Assembly: GCA_947167435.1 (NCBI GenBank)
Contig: CAMVIC010000082.1
Coordinates: 1 to 6,760, forward strand
Direction of reading: 5' to 3'
DNA: 6,760 bases
Origin: an uncultured Clostridia bacterium
Lineage (GTDB): Bacteria; Bacillota_A; Clostridia; Oscillospirales; Oscillospiraceae
The first letter of the stretch is position 1. Each line of letters starts with the position of its first letter. Of this stretch, positions 1 to 5,308 are shown piece by piece. The notes under the pieces are model-generated. The model was not told the DNA's origin. It did not search any database and saw nothing but the letters and a program-made list of their open reading frames with translations. The position numbers were made by a program, and so were the translations under genes.

Positions 1-65
1 CCGTCCCCCTTCACAATCCCCCTTACAGATCCCAGCCCGGAGAAAAAGGGTTTGTCTACAGTCTG

Positions 66-97
66 AAAGGTCCTCCCATCCGGGAGGACCTTTTTAT
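66..97 (+). terminator. Rho-independent terminator, possibly bidirectional
   Basis: A perfect 12-bp stem (66-77 with 82-93, arms aaaggtcctccc and gggaggaccttt) encloses a 4-nt loop (atcc). On the plus strand it runs into TTTTTAT, the canonical form, so it best serves a plus-strand gene ending left of the window. Read on the minus strand it lies about 20 nt past the MATE stop codon and could also end that gene, but only three T follow the stem there. The inner nine base pairs (ggtcctccc/gggaggacc) are the same as the stem of two hairpins in the repeat mosaics at 4543-4562 and 5512-5531. Confidence 0.8.
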
Positions 98-113
98 CTA
101 TGGGGAGGCAGAA

Positions 114-1502
114 TCACAATTCCGAATTTTCCCCCGCGCGCTTCAGGCGTTTCCGTCGTTTGATGAAAAAATACGCAAGCTCCGCCGCGCAGCAGCACAT
201 CCAGCCCACCGGGTAGCCGAAGCCCACCAGCGTCGGCGTGTTGGCCACCAGCCGGGTCACCAGCAGCAGGTACAGCTGCCGCACGCCCACAAAGGTGGCC
301 AGCATGATGATCATGGGCCCCCGGGAATCCCCCTGCCCACGCAGGGCGGCGGCCAGCACGTGGTTGATGCAGTTAAAGAGCAGGAAGAACACATTGACCC
401 GGATGAAGAGCACGCCGAAGGCGATCACGTCCGGGTCCGGGGAGAAGAGCCGCACCGCCCCGGGAGCAAAGCCCACCAGCAGCGCCGCCACCGCCCCGGT
501 GATGCCCAGGGTCAGCCCCATGGCGCAGACGGTCCCCCGGTCCGCCCGGCGGCGATTGCCCGCGCCCACGTTCTGGCTCACAAAGGTGGTGGCCGCCATG
601 GCCACGCTCTGCATGGGCAGCATGATGAACTGGTCCAGCTTGTTGTAGCTGCTCCAGCCCGCCATGCAGTCCGAGCCGAAGAAGTTGATATAGCTCTGCA
701 CAAAGGTGTTGGAGAAGGCGGTCAGCACCGACTGGATGCCCGCGGGCAGGCCCACGGAGAAGATCTTGCGCAGGATGACGCGGTCCAGCCCCATCTCCCC
801 CCAGCGGAAGCGGTAGATGTCCTGCGTCCGGGTCAGCAGCGCCAGGATCAGCACCGCGGACAGGGCCTGGGACAGGATGGTGGCGATGGCCGCGCCGGCG
901 ATGCCGGTCTTCAGCACCAGCACGAAAAACAGATCCAGCACGATGTTCACCACGCTGGTCAGGATCAGAAAATACAGGGGCCGGGTGGAGTCCCCCACCG
1001 CGCGGAGGATGCCGCTGCCCATGTTGTAGATCAGCAGCCCCGAGATGCCGCCCAGGTAGATGCGCAGATACACGGTGGCGTCGGCAAACACGTCCTCGGG
1101 CGTGCTCATCATGCGCAGCATGGGCTTCACCAGCGCCACGCCCAGCAGGGAAAACAGCACGCTCAGCAGGAAGGTGGCGGTCATGGTGGTCTGGATGGCC
1201 CGGTGGAGCTTGTCCATCTCCCGGCTGCCGAAGTACTGACCGATGGTCACGCCCGCGCCTACGGAAAAGCCGTTGAAGAAAAACACCATCATGTTCACGA
1301 TCATGGTGGTGGAGCCGATGGCCGCCAGGGCCTGCTTGCTGACGAAGTTGCCCACGATCACCGAGTCCACGGTGTTGTAGAGCATCTGGAAGACGTTGCC
1401 CAGCATCAGCGGCAGGGCGAAGGTCACCAGCTGCCGGAGGATGGGGCCCTCCGTCATGTCCCGTGTGGTGGACTTATGCACTTGAGGGTTGGCTGCTTGC
1501 AT
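114..1502 (-). CDS. MATE family multidrug efflux transporter
   Basis: Predicted inner-membrane antiporter of the MATE (NorM/DinF-like) family, which exports cationic drugs or metabolites in exchange for Na+ or H+; the substrate cannot be read from sequence. At 462 residues it is family length. The N-terminal region has the typical clostridial MATE opening (MTEGPILRQLVTFALPLMLG from residue 16), followed by YNTVDSVIVGNF; two homologous MatE halves lie at roughly residues 25-185 and 245-405, with about 12 hydrophobic segments and a basic tail (KRRKRLKR). The ATG at 1502 is chosen because AAGGAG (1510-1515) sits 7 nt upstream; the internal Met16 is the alternative. A sigma-A-type promoter lies about 40 nt upstream. 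The last four codons (NSEL) and the stop fall within a half copy of the border repeat found beside the mosaics, so the original C-terminus may have been replaced. Family assignment is firm; substrate unknown. Confidence 0.95.
   Translation of the reverse strand: MQAANPQVHKSTTRDMTEGPILRQLVTFALPLMLGNVFQMLYNTVDSVIVGNFVSKQALAAIGSTTMIVNMMVFFFNGFSVGAGVTIGQYFGSREMDKLHRAIQTTMTATFLLSVLFSLLGVALVKPMLRMMSTPEDVFADATVYLRIYLGGISGLLIYNMGSGILRAVGDSTRPLYFLILTSVVNIVLDLFFVLVLKTGIAGAAIATILSQALSAVLILALLTRTQDIYRFRWGEMGLDRVILRKIFSVGLPAGIQSVLTAFSNTFVQSYINFFGSDCMAGWSSYNKLDQFIMLPMQSVAMAATTFVSQNVGAGNRRRADRGTVCAMGLTLGITGAVAALLVGFAPGAVRLFSPDPDVIAFGVLFIRVNVFFLLFNCINHVLAAALRGQGDSRGPMIIMLATFVGVRQLYLLLVTRLVANTPTLVGFGYPVGWMCCCAAELAYFFIKRRKRLKRAGENSEL
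116..130. repeat. Half copy of GAATTCGGAATT border repeat inside the MATE 3' end
   Basis: The plus strand reads caattccgaatttt, matching the outer part of the border at 5785-5819. It supplies the last codons of the MATE gene, and the TGA stop at 114-116 touches its edge. Short, so chance similarity is possible, but the same motif recurs at four other places in 6.8 kb. Confidence 0.5.
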
Positions 1503-1515
1503 GGGCGTGCTCCTT
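1503..1515 (-). promoter_or_regulatory. Ribosome binding site of the MATE gene
   Basis: AAGGAG at 1510-1515 (minus strand) with a 7-nt spacer to the ATG at 1502. It decides the start against the in-frame Met16 codon. Confidence 0.8.
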
Positions 1516-1541
1516 CATCGGCCGGTTGCCAAAGTGGCTTT

Positions 1542-1570
1542 ACTGTAAAACTATTTCCCCGGGGTGTCAA
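1542..1570 (-). promoter_or_regulatory. Sigma-A-type promoter of the MATE gene
   Basis: On the minus strand a perfect -35 TTGACA (1565-1570) is followed by a 17-nt spacer and a -10 TACAGT (1542-1547, four of six matches to TATAAT). Transcription would start near 1535, giving a leader of about 33 nt with the ribosome binding site in it. It shows the MATE gene has its own promoter and need not depend on read-through from the phosphorylase gene. Confidence 0.7.
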
Positions 1571-1586
1571 GTGCGGCCGGGAGCGG

Positions 1587-1618
1587 GCAATTCGGAATCA
1601 TGAATTCGACTCCGAATT
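1587..1618. repeat. Solitary GAATTCGGAATT-type border repeat
   Basis: The stretch caattcggaatcatgaattc, then a degenerate second half (gactccgaattt), matches the border repeats at the mosaic edges but here has no hairpin array beside it. It lies between the phosphorylase 3' end and the MATE promoter. It may be a remnant after loss of an array, or an insertion of the border alone. Confidence 0.6.
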
Positions 1619-1625
1619 TCCCCAC

Positions 1626-1662
1626 GCAAGCAGCCGGACCGATTGTCGGTCCGGCCGCTTGC
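1626..1662 (-). terminator. Hairpin after the phosphorylase gene, no U-tract
   Basis: A strong hairpin lies just beyond the phosphorylase stop: outer stem gcaagc/gcttgc (1626-1631 with 1657-1662), one A/C mismatch, inner stem gccggaccg/cggtccggc (1633-1641 with 1647-1655), loop of 5 nt. On neither strand is it followed by a T run, so it is not a canonical intrinsic terminator. It could be a weak or factor-assisted terminator or a 3'-end stabilising hairpin. Confidence 0.5.
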
Positions 1663-1668
1663 GAATAT

Positions 1669-2973
1669 TCAGTGAATGATCTGCTTGATAAAGGGCGGCC
1701 GGGTCACCGGCTCGTCGCTGAACTCATAGCAGGAGCGGAACATCTCCGCCGCTGCCCGGGCCCTGGCCTCGTCCGGGGCGTGGATGACGCCCAGAACCTC
1801 CCCCGGCTCCACCCGGTCCCCCAGCTTTTTGCCCAGCAGCACGCCCACGCCCAGGTCGATGCTGTCCTCCTTGGTGGCCCGGCCGCCGCCCAGGTGCATG
1901 CTCACAAGGCCCACCTGCTCGGCGTGGATTCGGGAGACGTAGCCCCCCTTCTCCGCCGGAACCTCCAGCTGAACCGGGGCGGCCGGCAGCAGCGACGTGT
2001 CGTACACCGCGCGCCTGTCGCCGTTTTGCCGCTCCACCATCTGGGCAAGCTTCTCCAGAGCGCTGCCGTCGGCAATGGTGGCCAGCAGCCGCTGCCGGGC
2101 ATCCTCGATGCTTTCGGCCATGCCGGCCTCATGCAGCATGCAGCCGCCCAGGGCCAGGCACAGTTCCAGCAGGTCGCCCTGCTCCTCGCCGCGCAGCACG
2201 GCGATGGCCTCCTTCACCTCCAGGGCGTTGCCAACCGCATAGCCCAGAGGCTGGTCCATATCGGTGATGATGGCGGCGCAGCGCTTTCCCGCCAGGCGGC
2301 CCACCCGGGTCAGCCCCCGGGCCAGCTCCGCCGCCTGCTCCTCGGTCTTCATAAAGGCGCCGTCGCCGCACTTCACGTCCAGCACGATCACGTCCGCACC
2401 GCTTGCCAGCTTCTTGGACATGATGCTCGAGACGATCAGCGGGATGGAGGGCACGGTGCCCGTCACGTCCCGCAGGGCGTAGAGCTTCTTGTCCGCCGGG
2501 GCAAGCTCCGCGGTCTGGCCCATGATGGCCAGGCCGATCTCGTTCACATTCTCAAAAAAGCGCGCCTCGCTGATGGCCGTGGTGAAGCCGGGAAAGCTCT
2601 CCAGCTTGTCGATGGTGCCGCCGGTGTGCCCCAGGCCCCGGCCGGACATCTTGGCCACCTTCAAGCCCGCCGCCGCCACCATGGGCACCAGCACCAGGCT
2701 GGTCTTGTCCCCCACGCCGCCGGTGGAGTGCTTGTCCGCCTTCACGCCTCGGATGGGGCTGAGATCCAGGGTCTGGCCGGAGTGCATCATGCTCAATGTC
2801 AGGTCCAGGGTCTCCCGGTCGTCCATGCCCACCAGCAGAATCGCCATGCACATGGCGGACATCTGGTAGTCCGGGATCTCCCCGTCGGTGTAGCCCCGGA
2901 TCATCCACCGGATCTCCTCTGTGCTCAGAGTGCCCCCGTCCCGCTTCTTTGCGATCAGATCGGTCATACGCAT
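1669..2973 (-). CDS. pdp: Pyrimidine-nucleoside phosphorylase
   Basis: Cytosolic nucleoside salvage enzyme: cleaves uridine, thymidine or deoxyuridine with phosphate to the base and (deoxy)ribose-1-phosphate. The 434 residues match the PyNP/thymidine phosphorylase family in length. Visible are an N-terminal helical domain (about 1-70), a phosphate-binding stretch KHSTGGVGDK (81-90), the family signature from S110 to E125 (SGRGLGHTGGTIDKLE), and pyrimidine-contact residues R168, S183 and K187, numbered as in the Geobacillus stearothermophilus enzyme. The C-terminal PYNP domain is about 345-420. K108 together with the Firmicute origin favours broad PyNP specificity over strict thymidine phosphorylase (DeoA); this is an inference. 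The first ATG (2973) is chosen over Met3 because AAAGGAGG lies 7 nt upstream and Firmicute homologues start MRM. It follows the zinc-ribbon gene by 58 nt with no terminator between, so co-transcription is likely. No deoC, cdd or nucleoside transporter is adjacent. Confidence 0.96.
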   Translation of the reverse strand: MRMTDLIAKKRDGGTLSTEEIRWMIRGYTDGEIPDYQMSAMCMAILLVGMDDRETLDLTLSMMHSGQTLDLSPIRGVKADKHSTGGVGDKTSLVLVPMVAAAGLKVAKMSGRGLGHTGGTIDKLESFPGFTTAISEARFFENVNEIGLAIMGQTAELAPADKKLYALRDVTGTVPSIPLIVSSIMSKKLASGADVIVLDVKCGDGAFMKTEEQAAELARGLTRVGRLAGKRCAAIITDMDQPLGYAVGNALEVKEAIAVLRGEEQGDLLELCLALGGCMLHEAGMAESIEDARQRLLATIADGSALEKLAQMVERQNGDRRAVYDTSLLPAAPVQLEVPAEKGGYVSRIHAEQVGLVSMHLGGGRATKEDSIDLGVGVLLGKKLGDRVEPGEVLGVIHAPDEARARAAAEMFRSCYEFSDEPVTRPPFIKQIIH

Positions 2974-2980
2974 GGCTGTT

Positions 2981-2988
2981 CCTCCTTT
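2981..2988 (-). promoter_or_regulatory. Ribosome binding site of the phosphorylase gene
   Basis: AAAGGAGG on the minus strand, 7 nt from the ATG at 2973; nearly full complementarity to the 16S 3' end. It selects the first of two closely spaced ATG codons. Confidence 0.85.
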
Positions 2989-3031
2989 CGGGCGCGCCGC
3001 CGCCCGTTCCGGTTCTCTATCAATCTTTCTT

Positions 3032-3862
3032 TCAGCCGCCCAGATGGAGCTGGGAGATCTCCTGGGCGGTGGCCGCCCGGTAGCCCAGGTCCAGGATGGA
3101 CTGAATGTAGCCCTCCGAGTCGATGCCGCCGTCGCCCACCTTGCCGCCGTCCACCAGCGTGATGTAGCCCTTGTCCACCATCTGCTGCATGCGGGAGGTG
3201 TTGCCCAGGTCGTCCATCACGATCTGATAGCACCAGTGGTCCCCGTCGTCATAGAGCGTGGCCTTGGCAAAGGAGGGGAAGCTGCTCAGGTAGTCGCTGC
3301 CCTCGATGCTCTCCCGGGTGTAGCCATAGGATTTGTCCAGCAGCAGCACGCCTGTGATGCCCAGGATCTTCTTGGTATCCGCGCCGTAGTACACCACCTC
3401 GTAGGCGGTCAGCCCGTCCTCCCCGCCCTCGTTGAACACCTTGTGCAGGGTGATCAGGTCCTTGGGCAGGGTGATATTGGTGCTGGCGCTGTTGTTGCTG
3501 ACGGTGTGGTTACTGCCGGTGCTGGCGCTGTTGTTGCTGCCGGTGCTGTGGCTGCTGCTGGTGCTGGAGGTGTAGCTGCTGGTGCTGGGCTTGTTGTTGT
3601 GGTTCATGATCCCGGCGATGCCGGTGCCCGCCAGGTAGCCCACGCCCCGGCCGATGGCGATGGCCAGCAGGGTAATCAGGATGCCCTTGAGCAGGCCGCC
3701 CTTTTTCCTGGCGGGCTGGGGCTGGGTCTGGGTGGTCTGGGAATAGACCGGCTGCGGATTGCTCGGCTGCTGGGGCGCCGGGGCGCTGCGCTGATCTGCG
3801 CCGCATTCGGTGCAGAATTTGGACCCGTCCGCGATCGTGGCGCCGCATCTCCAACATCTCAT
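3032..3862 (-). CDS. Zinc-ribbon single-pass membrane protein, function unknown
   Basis: Predicted 276-residue membrane protein. The N-terminus is a zinc ribbon with two CxxC pairs (C3/C6 and C17/C20: MRCWRCGATI, then FCTECG), expected in the cytoplasm. A Pro/Gln-rich linker (about 25-50) and a basic RKK (52-54) precede one membrane span (about 57-86). Then comes a Ser/Thr/Asn-rich spacer (about 88-130) with an in-frame 13-residue duplication (SNNSAST twice), and a folded C-terminal domain (about 132-276), probably outside the cell. That domain resembles small lipoprotein-type domains (DUF1307/YehR-like) in its pattern, but I cannot assign it. I start at the ATG at 3862 because the zinc ribbon begins there; a longer form from 3919 adds 19 residues without a domain. 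The ribosome binding site is weak (purine-rich GAAAGAGAGAG). A promoter candidate lies at 3937-3965. The phosphorylase gene follows by 58 nt. Confidence 0.85.
   Translation of the reverse strand: MRCWRCGATIADGSKFCTECGADQRSAPAPQQPSNPQPVYSQTTQTQPQPARKKGGLLKGILITLLAIAIGRGVGYLAGTGIAGIMNHNNKPSTSSYTSSTSSSHSTGSNNSASTGSNHTVSNNSASTNITLPKDLITLHKVFNEGGEDGLTAYEVVYYGADTKKILGITGVLLLDKSYGYTRESIEGSDYLSSFPSFAKATLYDDGDHWCYQIVMDDLGNTSRMQQMVDKGYITLVDGGKVGDGGIDSEGYIQSILDLGYRAATAQEISQLHLGG
3479..3539 (-). repeat. In-frame 22-bp direct repeat in the Ser/Thr/Asn linker
   Basis: An identical 22-bp sequence occurs at 3479-3500 and 3518-3539, offset 39 bp, so the encoded peptide SNNSAST recurs with a 13-residue period. 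The surrounding linker DNA (3479-3600) is built of gctg/gttgtt triplets and is open to slippage, so its length may vary between strains. Confidence 0.85.
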
Positions 3863-3936
3863 ATCGTTTCTCTCTCTTTCCGCCCTCGGCCCGGGGGACC
3901 GTGGCTGTATTTGCCTCACCGTGTGCTTCTTGCTTC

Positions 3937-3965
3937 AATATATCATGTCTGGTCTTTTGGTGCAA
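3937..3965 (-). promoter_or_regulatory. Candidate promoter of the zinc-ribbon gene
   Basis: On the minus strand TTGCAC (3960-3965; three of six consensus matches) is followed by a 17-nt spacer and TATATT (3937-3942; five of six). It overlaps the 3' end of the polyproline gene and would give a leader of about 70 nt. Good -10 and spacing, weak -35. Confidence 0.45.
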
Positions 3966-4254
3966 GGTCCTTTTCGCCGGCCGGGCGGAAGGTGCGAAAG
4001 CTCCGGCCGAAGAGCAGCAGCCGGTCGGAGGGCGGGGGCGGCGGGGGTGGCGGGGGTGGTGCGGGTGGCGGCGGAGGAGGTGGCGGCGGTTGCGGCGGTG
4101 CGGGCGGTTTTCGTGGCGGCGGTTGCGGCGCGGAAGGTTTTGGCAGCGGCGGTGCGGGCGCGGGCGCTTTGTGCCGTGACCGGGCGGGGAACACGGCGTA
4201 CTGGCCGCCCCGCTCCAGGCGCGGCAGGGCGGGATGCTTGGGATCTGGCTCCAT
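3943..4254 (-). CDS. Small proline-rich protein with long polyproline tracts
   Basis: Predicted 103-residue protein. Residues about 1-30 have normal composition (MEPDPKHPALPRLERGGQYA is the opening), followed by a Pro-rich core (about 31-75) with runs of 9 and 10 consecutive prolines split by one Ala, then SDRLLLF and a basic tail. No signal peptide or complete membrane span is seen. Support for a real gene: AGGAG lies 6 nt upstream of the ATG (4254), and the N-terminal part looks like an ordered protein. From memory, clostridial small proteins with this opening and a polyproline middle usually end in a Leu-rich hydrophobic segment after DRLLL; that segment is absent here, so the 3' end may be degenerate or shifted. 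I cannot verify this without a search. The ribosome binding site lies directly beside the border repeat of the left mosaic. The plus-strand reading is a Gly-rich shadow. Confidence 0.6.
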   Translation of the reverse strand: MEPDPKHPALPRLERGGQYAVFPARSRHKAPAPAPPLPKPSAPQPPPRKPPAPPQPPPPPPPPPAPPPPPPPPPPSDRLLLFGRSFRTFRPAGEKDLAPKDQT

Positions 4255-4267
4255 GGCGGTCTCCTGG

Positions 4268-4302
4268 GAATTGAGAATTGTGAATTCGGAATGCGGAATT
4301 AT
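4268..4302. repeat. Left border repeat of the left mosaic
   Basis: The plus strand carries ggaattgagaattgtgaatt, then cggaatgcggaattatg. It shares gaattcggaatgcggaatt-type blocks with the reverse complement of the right border (4757-4789), so the two form imperfect terminal inverted repeats. It ends 5 nt from the ribosome binding site of the polyproline gene. Confidence 0.7.
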
Positions 4303-4414
4303 GAGAGACGGACGGTTCCTCCGTAGGTCGGGTATACCCGCCCGCTGGCGTCTGCTTGGACCGGTTCCTGCGGGCGGATGCTATCCGCCCCTATGGGGAA
4401 TGTCCGTCCCGCAT

Positions 4415-4459
4415 CGTAGGGGAGGGGCTCTGCGTGCCCTGCGGGTATGTCCCCTCCCG
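4415..4459 (+). repeat. Hairpin with inserted 20-nt loop, copy 1
   Basis: Stem gggagggg/cccctccc encloses a long loop containing ctctgcgtgccctgcgggta. The same loop occurs in the opposite orientation at 5559-5598 in the right mosaic, inside a stem that differs by one complementary base pair. Confidence 0.85.
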
Positions 4460-4537
4460 CCCACCGTCGGACCTTGTATCGTGTCTGCGGGAGGAGCAAG
4501 CTCCTCCCCTACGAGGCGGGGTGCAATCTTCGCCCTT

Positions 4538-4563
4538 CGTAGGGGAGGACCTTGGTCCTCCCG
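4538..4563 (+). repeat. Hairpin module gggaggacc, copy 1
   Basis: Nine-bp stem (4543-4551 with 4554-4562), loop tt. The whole 26-bp module including its CGTAG flank is identical to 5507-5532. Confidence 0.9.
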
Positions 4564-4691
4564 CCCCTGTCGGGCTTCGTACCATGTCGGCGGGCGGCTG
4601 ATAGCCGCCCCTACGGCACGACCTCTGTCCTCTGCCGTAGCGCCGAGCATTGCTCGGCACTTTTCGGACGTAGTACCGGGTCCGATGCCGA

Positions 4692-4736
4692 CCCCTAAAG
4701 GACTAGGCCTTCGGCCGTCGCAATGGTCGGCGCTAC
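4692..4736 (+). repeat. 45-bp dispersed repeat, copy 1
   Basis: Begins cccctaaaggactaggcc, includes ggccttcggcc, and ends tcggcgctac. It matches 5630-5674 over 45 bp with one mismatch (G here, C there, at the position of 4725 and 5664). With 4636-4652 it forms the outer inverted repeat of its unit: cgtagcgccgagcattg against the complement of caatggtcggcgctacg (4721-4737), 16 of 17 pairs. Confidence 0.9.
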
Positions 4737-4756
4737 GAGGGCGCGGCGGTCCCCCG

Positions 4757-4789
4757 CAATTCCGAATTCATCATTCCGAATTCCGCATT
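4757..4789. repeat. Right border repeat of the left mosaic
   Basis: Contains caattccgaattcatcattc, then cgaattccgcattc. Its reverse complement resembles 4268-4302, and it is closely similar in direct orientation to the border at 5785-5819. It stands between the mosaic and the mazF terminator. Confidence 0.75.
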
Positions 4790-4803
4790 CCCCTGCGGCG
4801 CGC

Positions 4804-4839
4804 AAAAATCCCCTGCTCAAGGGTATGAGCAGGGGATTT
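4804..4839 (-). terminator. Intrinsic terminator of mazF
   Basis: A perfect 13-bp stem (aaatcccctgctc 4806-4818 with gagcaggggattt 4827-4839) and an 8-nt loop. On the minus strand it ends in TTTTT (4804-4808) and starts 19 nt after the mazF stop codon. It isolates mazF from the left mosaic and from the polyproline gene. Confidence 0.9.
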
Positions 4840-4858
4840 CGTTTATTCACTTGCCGCG

Positions 4859-5209
4859 TCAATTGAGCCCGGGCAGGCCGAAGCTGACCGCGAGGGCAGT
4901 GTCCACCGCGCTCATGGTGCTCTCGTCCAGGCGGCCCATCCGCTCCCGCAGGCGGGATTTGTCCAGGGTGCGGATCTGCTCCAGCAGGATCACGCTCTCC
5001 CGGTTCAGCCCGGCGCTCTGGCCGGAAAACCGGATGTGAGTGGGGAGCCGGGCTTTCCCCGTCTGGCTCGTTATCGCCGCGGCGATCACCGTGGGGCTGT
5101 GCTTGTTGCCGGTGTCGTTCTGCACGATCAGCACCGGGCGCATGCCCCCCTGCTCGCTGCCCACCACCGGGCTCAAATCCGCGTAATAAATATCTCCTCG
5201 TTTGACCAT
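4859..5209 (-). CDS. ndoA: MazF/EndoA family mRNA interferase toxin
   Basis: Sequence-specific endoribonuclease of the type II toxin family PemK/MazF, expected in the cytoplasm, where it cleaves single-stranded mRNA. The 116 residues equal the length of B. subtilis EndoA and match it closely from end to end: [20 protein letters not shown] at the start, [20 protein letters not shown], and [17 protein letters not shown]. The catalytic pair R24 and T47 (R25 and T48 in B. subtilis) is intact, so an active enzyme is expected. The B. subtilis enzyme cuts at UACAU; whether this one does is an inference. The ATG at 5209 is preceded by AGAGG with a 9-nt spacer. No antitoxin (MazE/EndoAI) or alanine racemase gene lies beside it: upstream is a 95-nt leader, then the right mosaic. 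The antitoxin must be elsewhere or lost. It has its own terminator, so it is probably monocistronic. Confidence 0.95.
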   Translation of the reverse strand: MVKRGDIYYADLSPVVGSEQGGMRPVLIVQNDTGNKHSPTVIAAAITSQTGKARLPTHIRFSGQSAGLNRESVILLEQIRTLDKSRLRERMGRLDESTMSAVDTALAVSFGLPGLN

Positions 5210-5220
5210 GCCAAGTTTCC

Positions 5221-5286
5221 TCTCCGAAAACGGTCGCCCACTCCAGTATATGTAGGACGTACTGTTATTCTCTACGCTTTCGGAGA
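5221..5286. promoter_or_regulatory. Leader of mazF: inverted repeat and candidate -10
   Basis: A 9-bp inverted repeat (tctccgaaa at 5221-5229, tttcggaga at 5278-5286) spans 66 bp of the mazF leader. On the minus strand the proximal arm overlaps the start of the GGAGAGG ribosome binding region. Two possible -10 boxes are TATACT (5245-5250) and TATAAA (5289-5294), neither with a recognisable -35. It could be an operator for a dimeric regulator, or an RNA stem masking the ribosome binding site if transcription starts far enough upstream. Weakly supported. Confidence 0.35.
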
Positions 5287-5308
5287 ATTTTATACGCGGC
5301 GGTTATAG

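Larger units (their letters stand above)
4268..4790. repeat. Left REP/BIME-like hairpin mosaic
   Basis: No gene is supported in this 0.5-kb stretch. It holds four paired units, each opening CGTAG and closing CTACG (or CTATG): 4322-4395, 4415-4513, 4538-4615 and 4636-4737. Each end of a unit is itself a hairpin, in opposite orientation: cgggta/tacccg (4329-4340); gggcggat/atccgccc (4372-4390); gggagggg/cccctccc with a long loop (4420-4458); gggaggagc/gctcctccc (4489-4508); gggaggacc/ggtcctccc (4543-4562); gggcggct/agccgccc (4592-4610); gccgagca/tgctcggc (4642-4658); and gccgacc/ggtcggc (4687-4731). Unit centres hold related linkers such as ggaccttgtatcgtgtctg. Spacers between units are 19-24 nt. 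The outer edges are border repeats. Layout matches REP/BIME elements; function and mobility are unknown. Confidence 0.85.

Noticed and set aside
1..66. Possible 3' end of a plus-strand gene stopping at TGA 64-66
   Set aside because: Only about 21 codons are open and they carry no recognisable motif. The terminator orientation hints at a plus-strand gene to the left, but its end cannot be placed.
360..3162. Long plus-strand open frames opposite the MATE and phosphorylase genes (to over 400 codons)
   Set aside because: They are antisense to well-identified proteins, rich in His, Gln, Arg and Gly as expected from the complement of GC-rich codons, and lack domains or ribosome binding sites.
3863..3919. 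Longer start for the zinc-ribbon protein at 3919
   Set aside because: The extra 19 residues (Arg/Pro-rich) show no domain and precede the natural MRCWRCG opening of the zinc ribbon; the start at 3862 is more likely, although its ribosome binding site is weak.
4299..4660. Short open frames on both strands inside the left mosaic
   Set aside because: They consist of translated hairpin repeats (RRGG/PPTR-like peptides) and recur in the right mosaic in other frames, so they are products of the repeats.
4322..4737. CRISPR array
   Set aside because: Repeats are palindromic, of variable sequence and alternating orientation, with no constant direct repeat and no uniform unique spacers; no cas gene is present.
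2921..4828. A 635-codon plus-strand open frame crossing the zinc-ribbon gene, polyproline gene and left mosaic
   Set aside because: It runs antisense through two genes and into repeat DNA, and its Gly-rich stretch is the complement of the polyproline codons. No motif supports it.
5210..5308. Antitoxin gene upstream of mazF
   Set aside because: The gap is too short, and no frame there encodes a MazE/EndoAI-like protein with a start and ribosome binding site.
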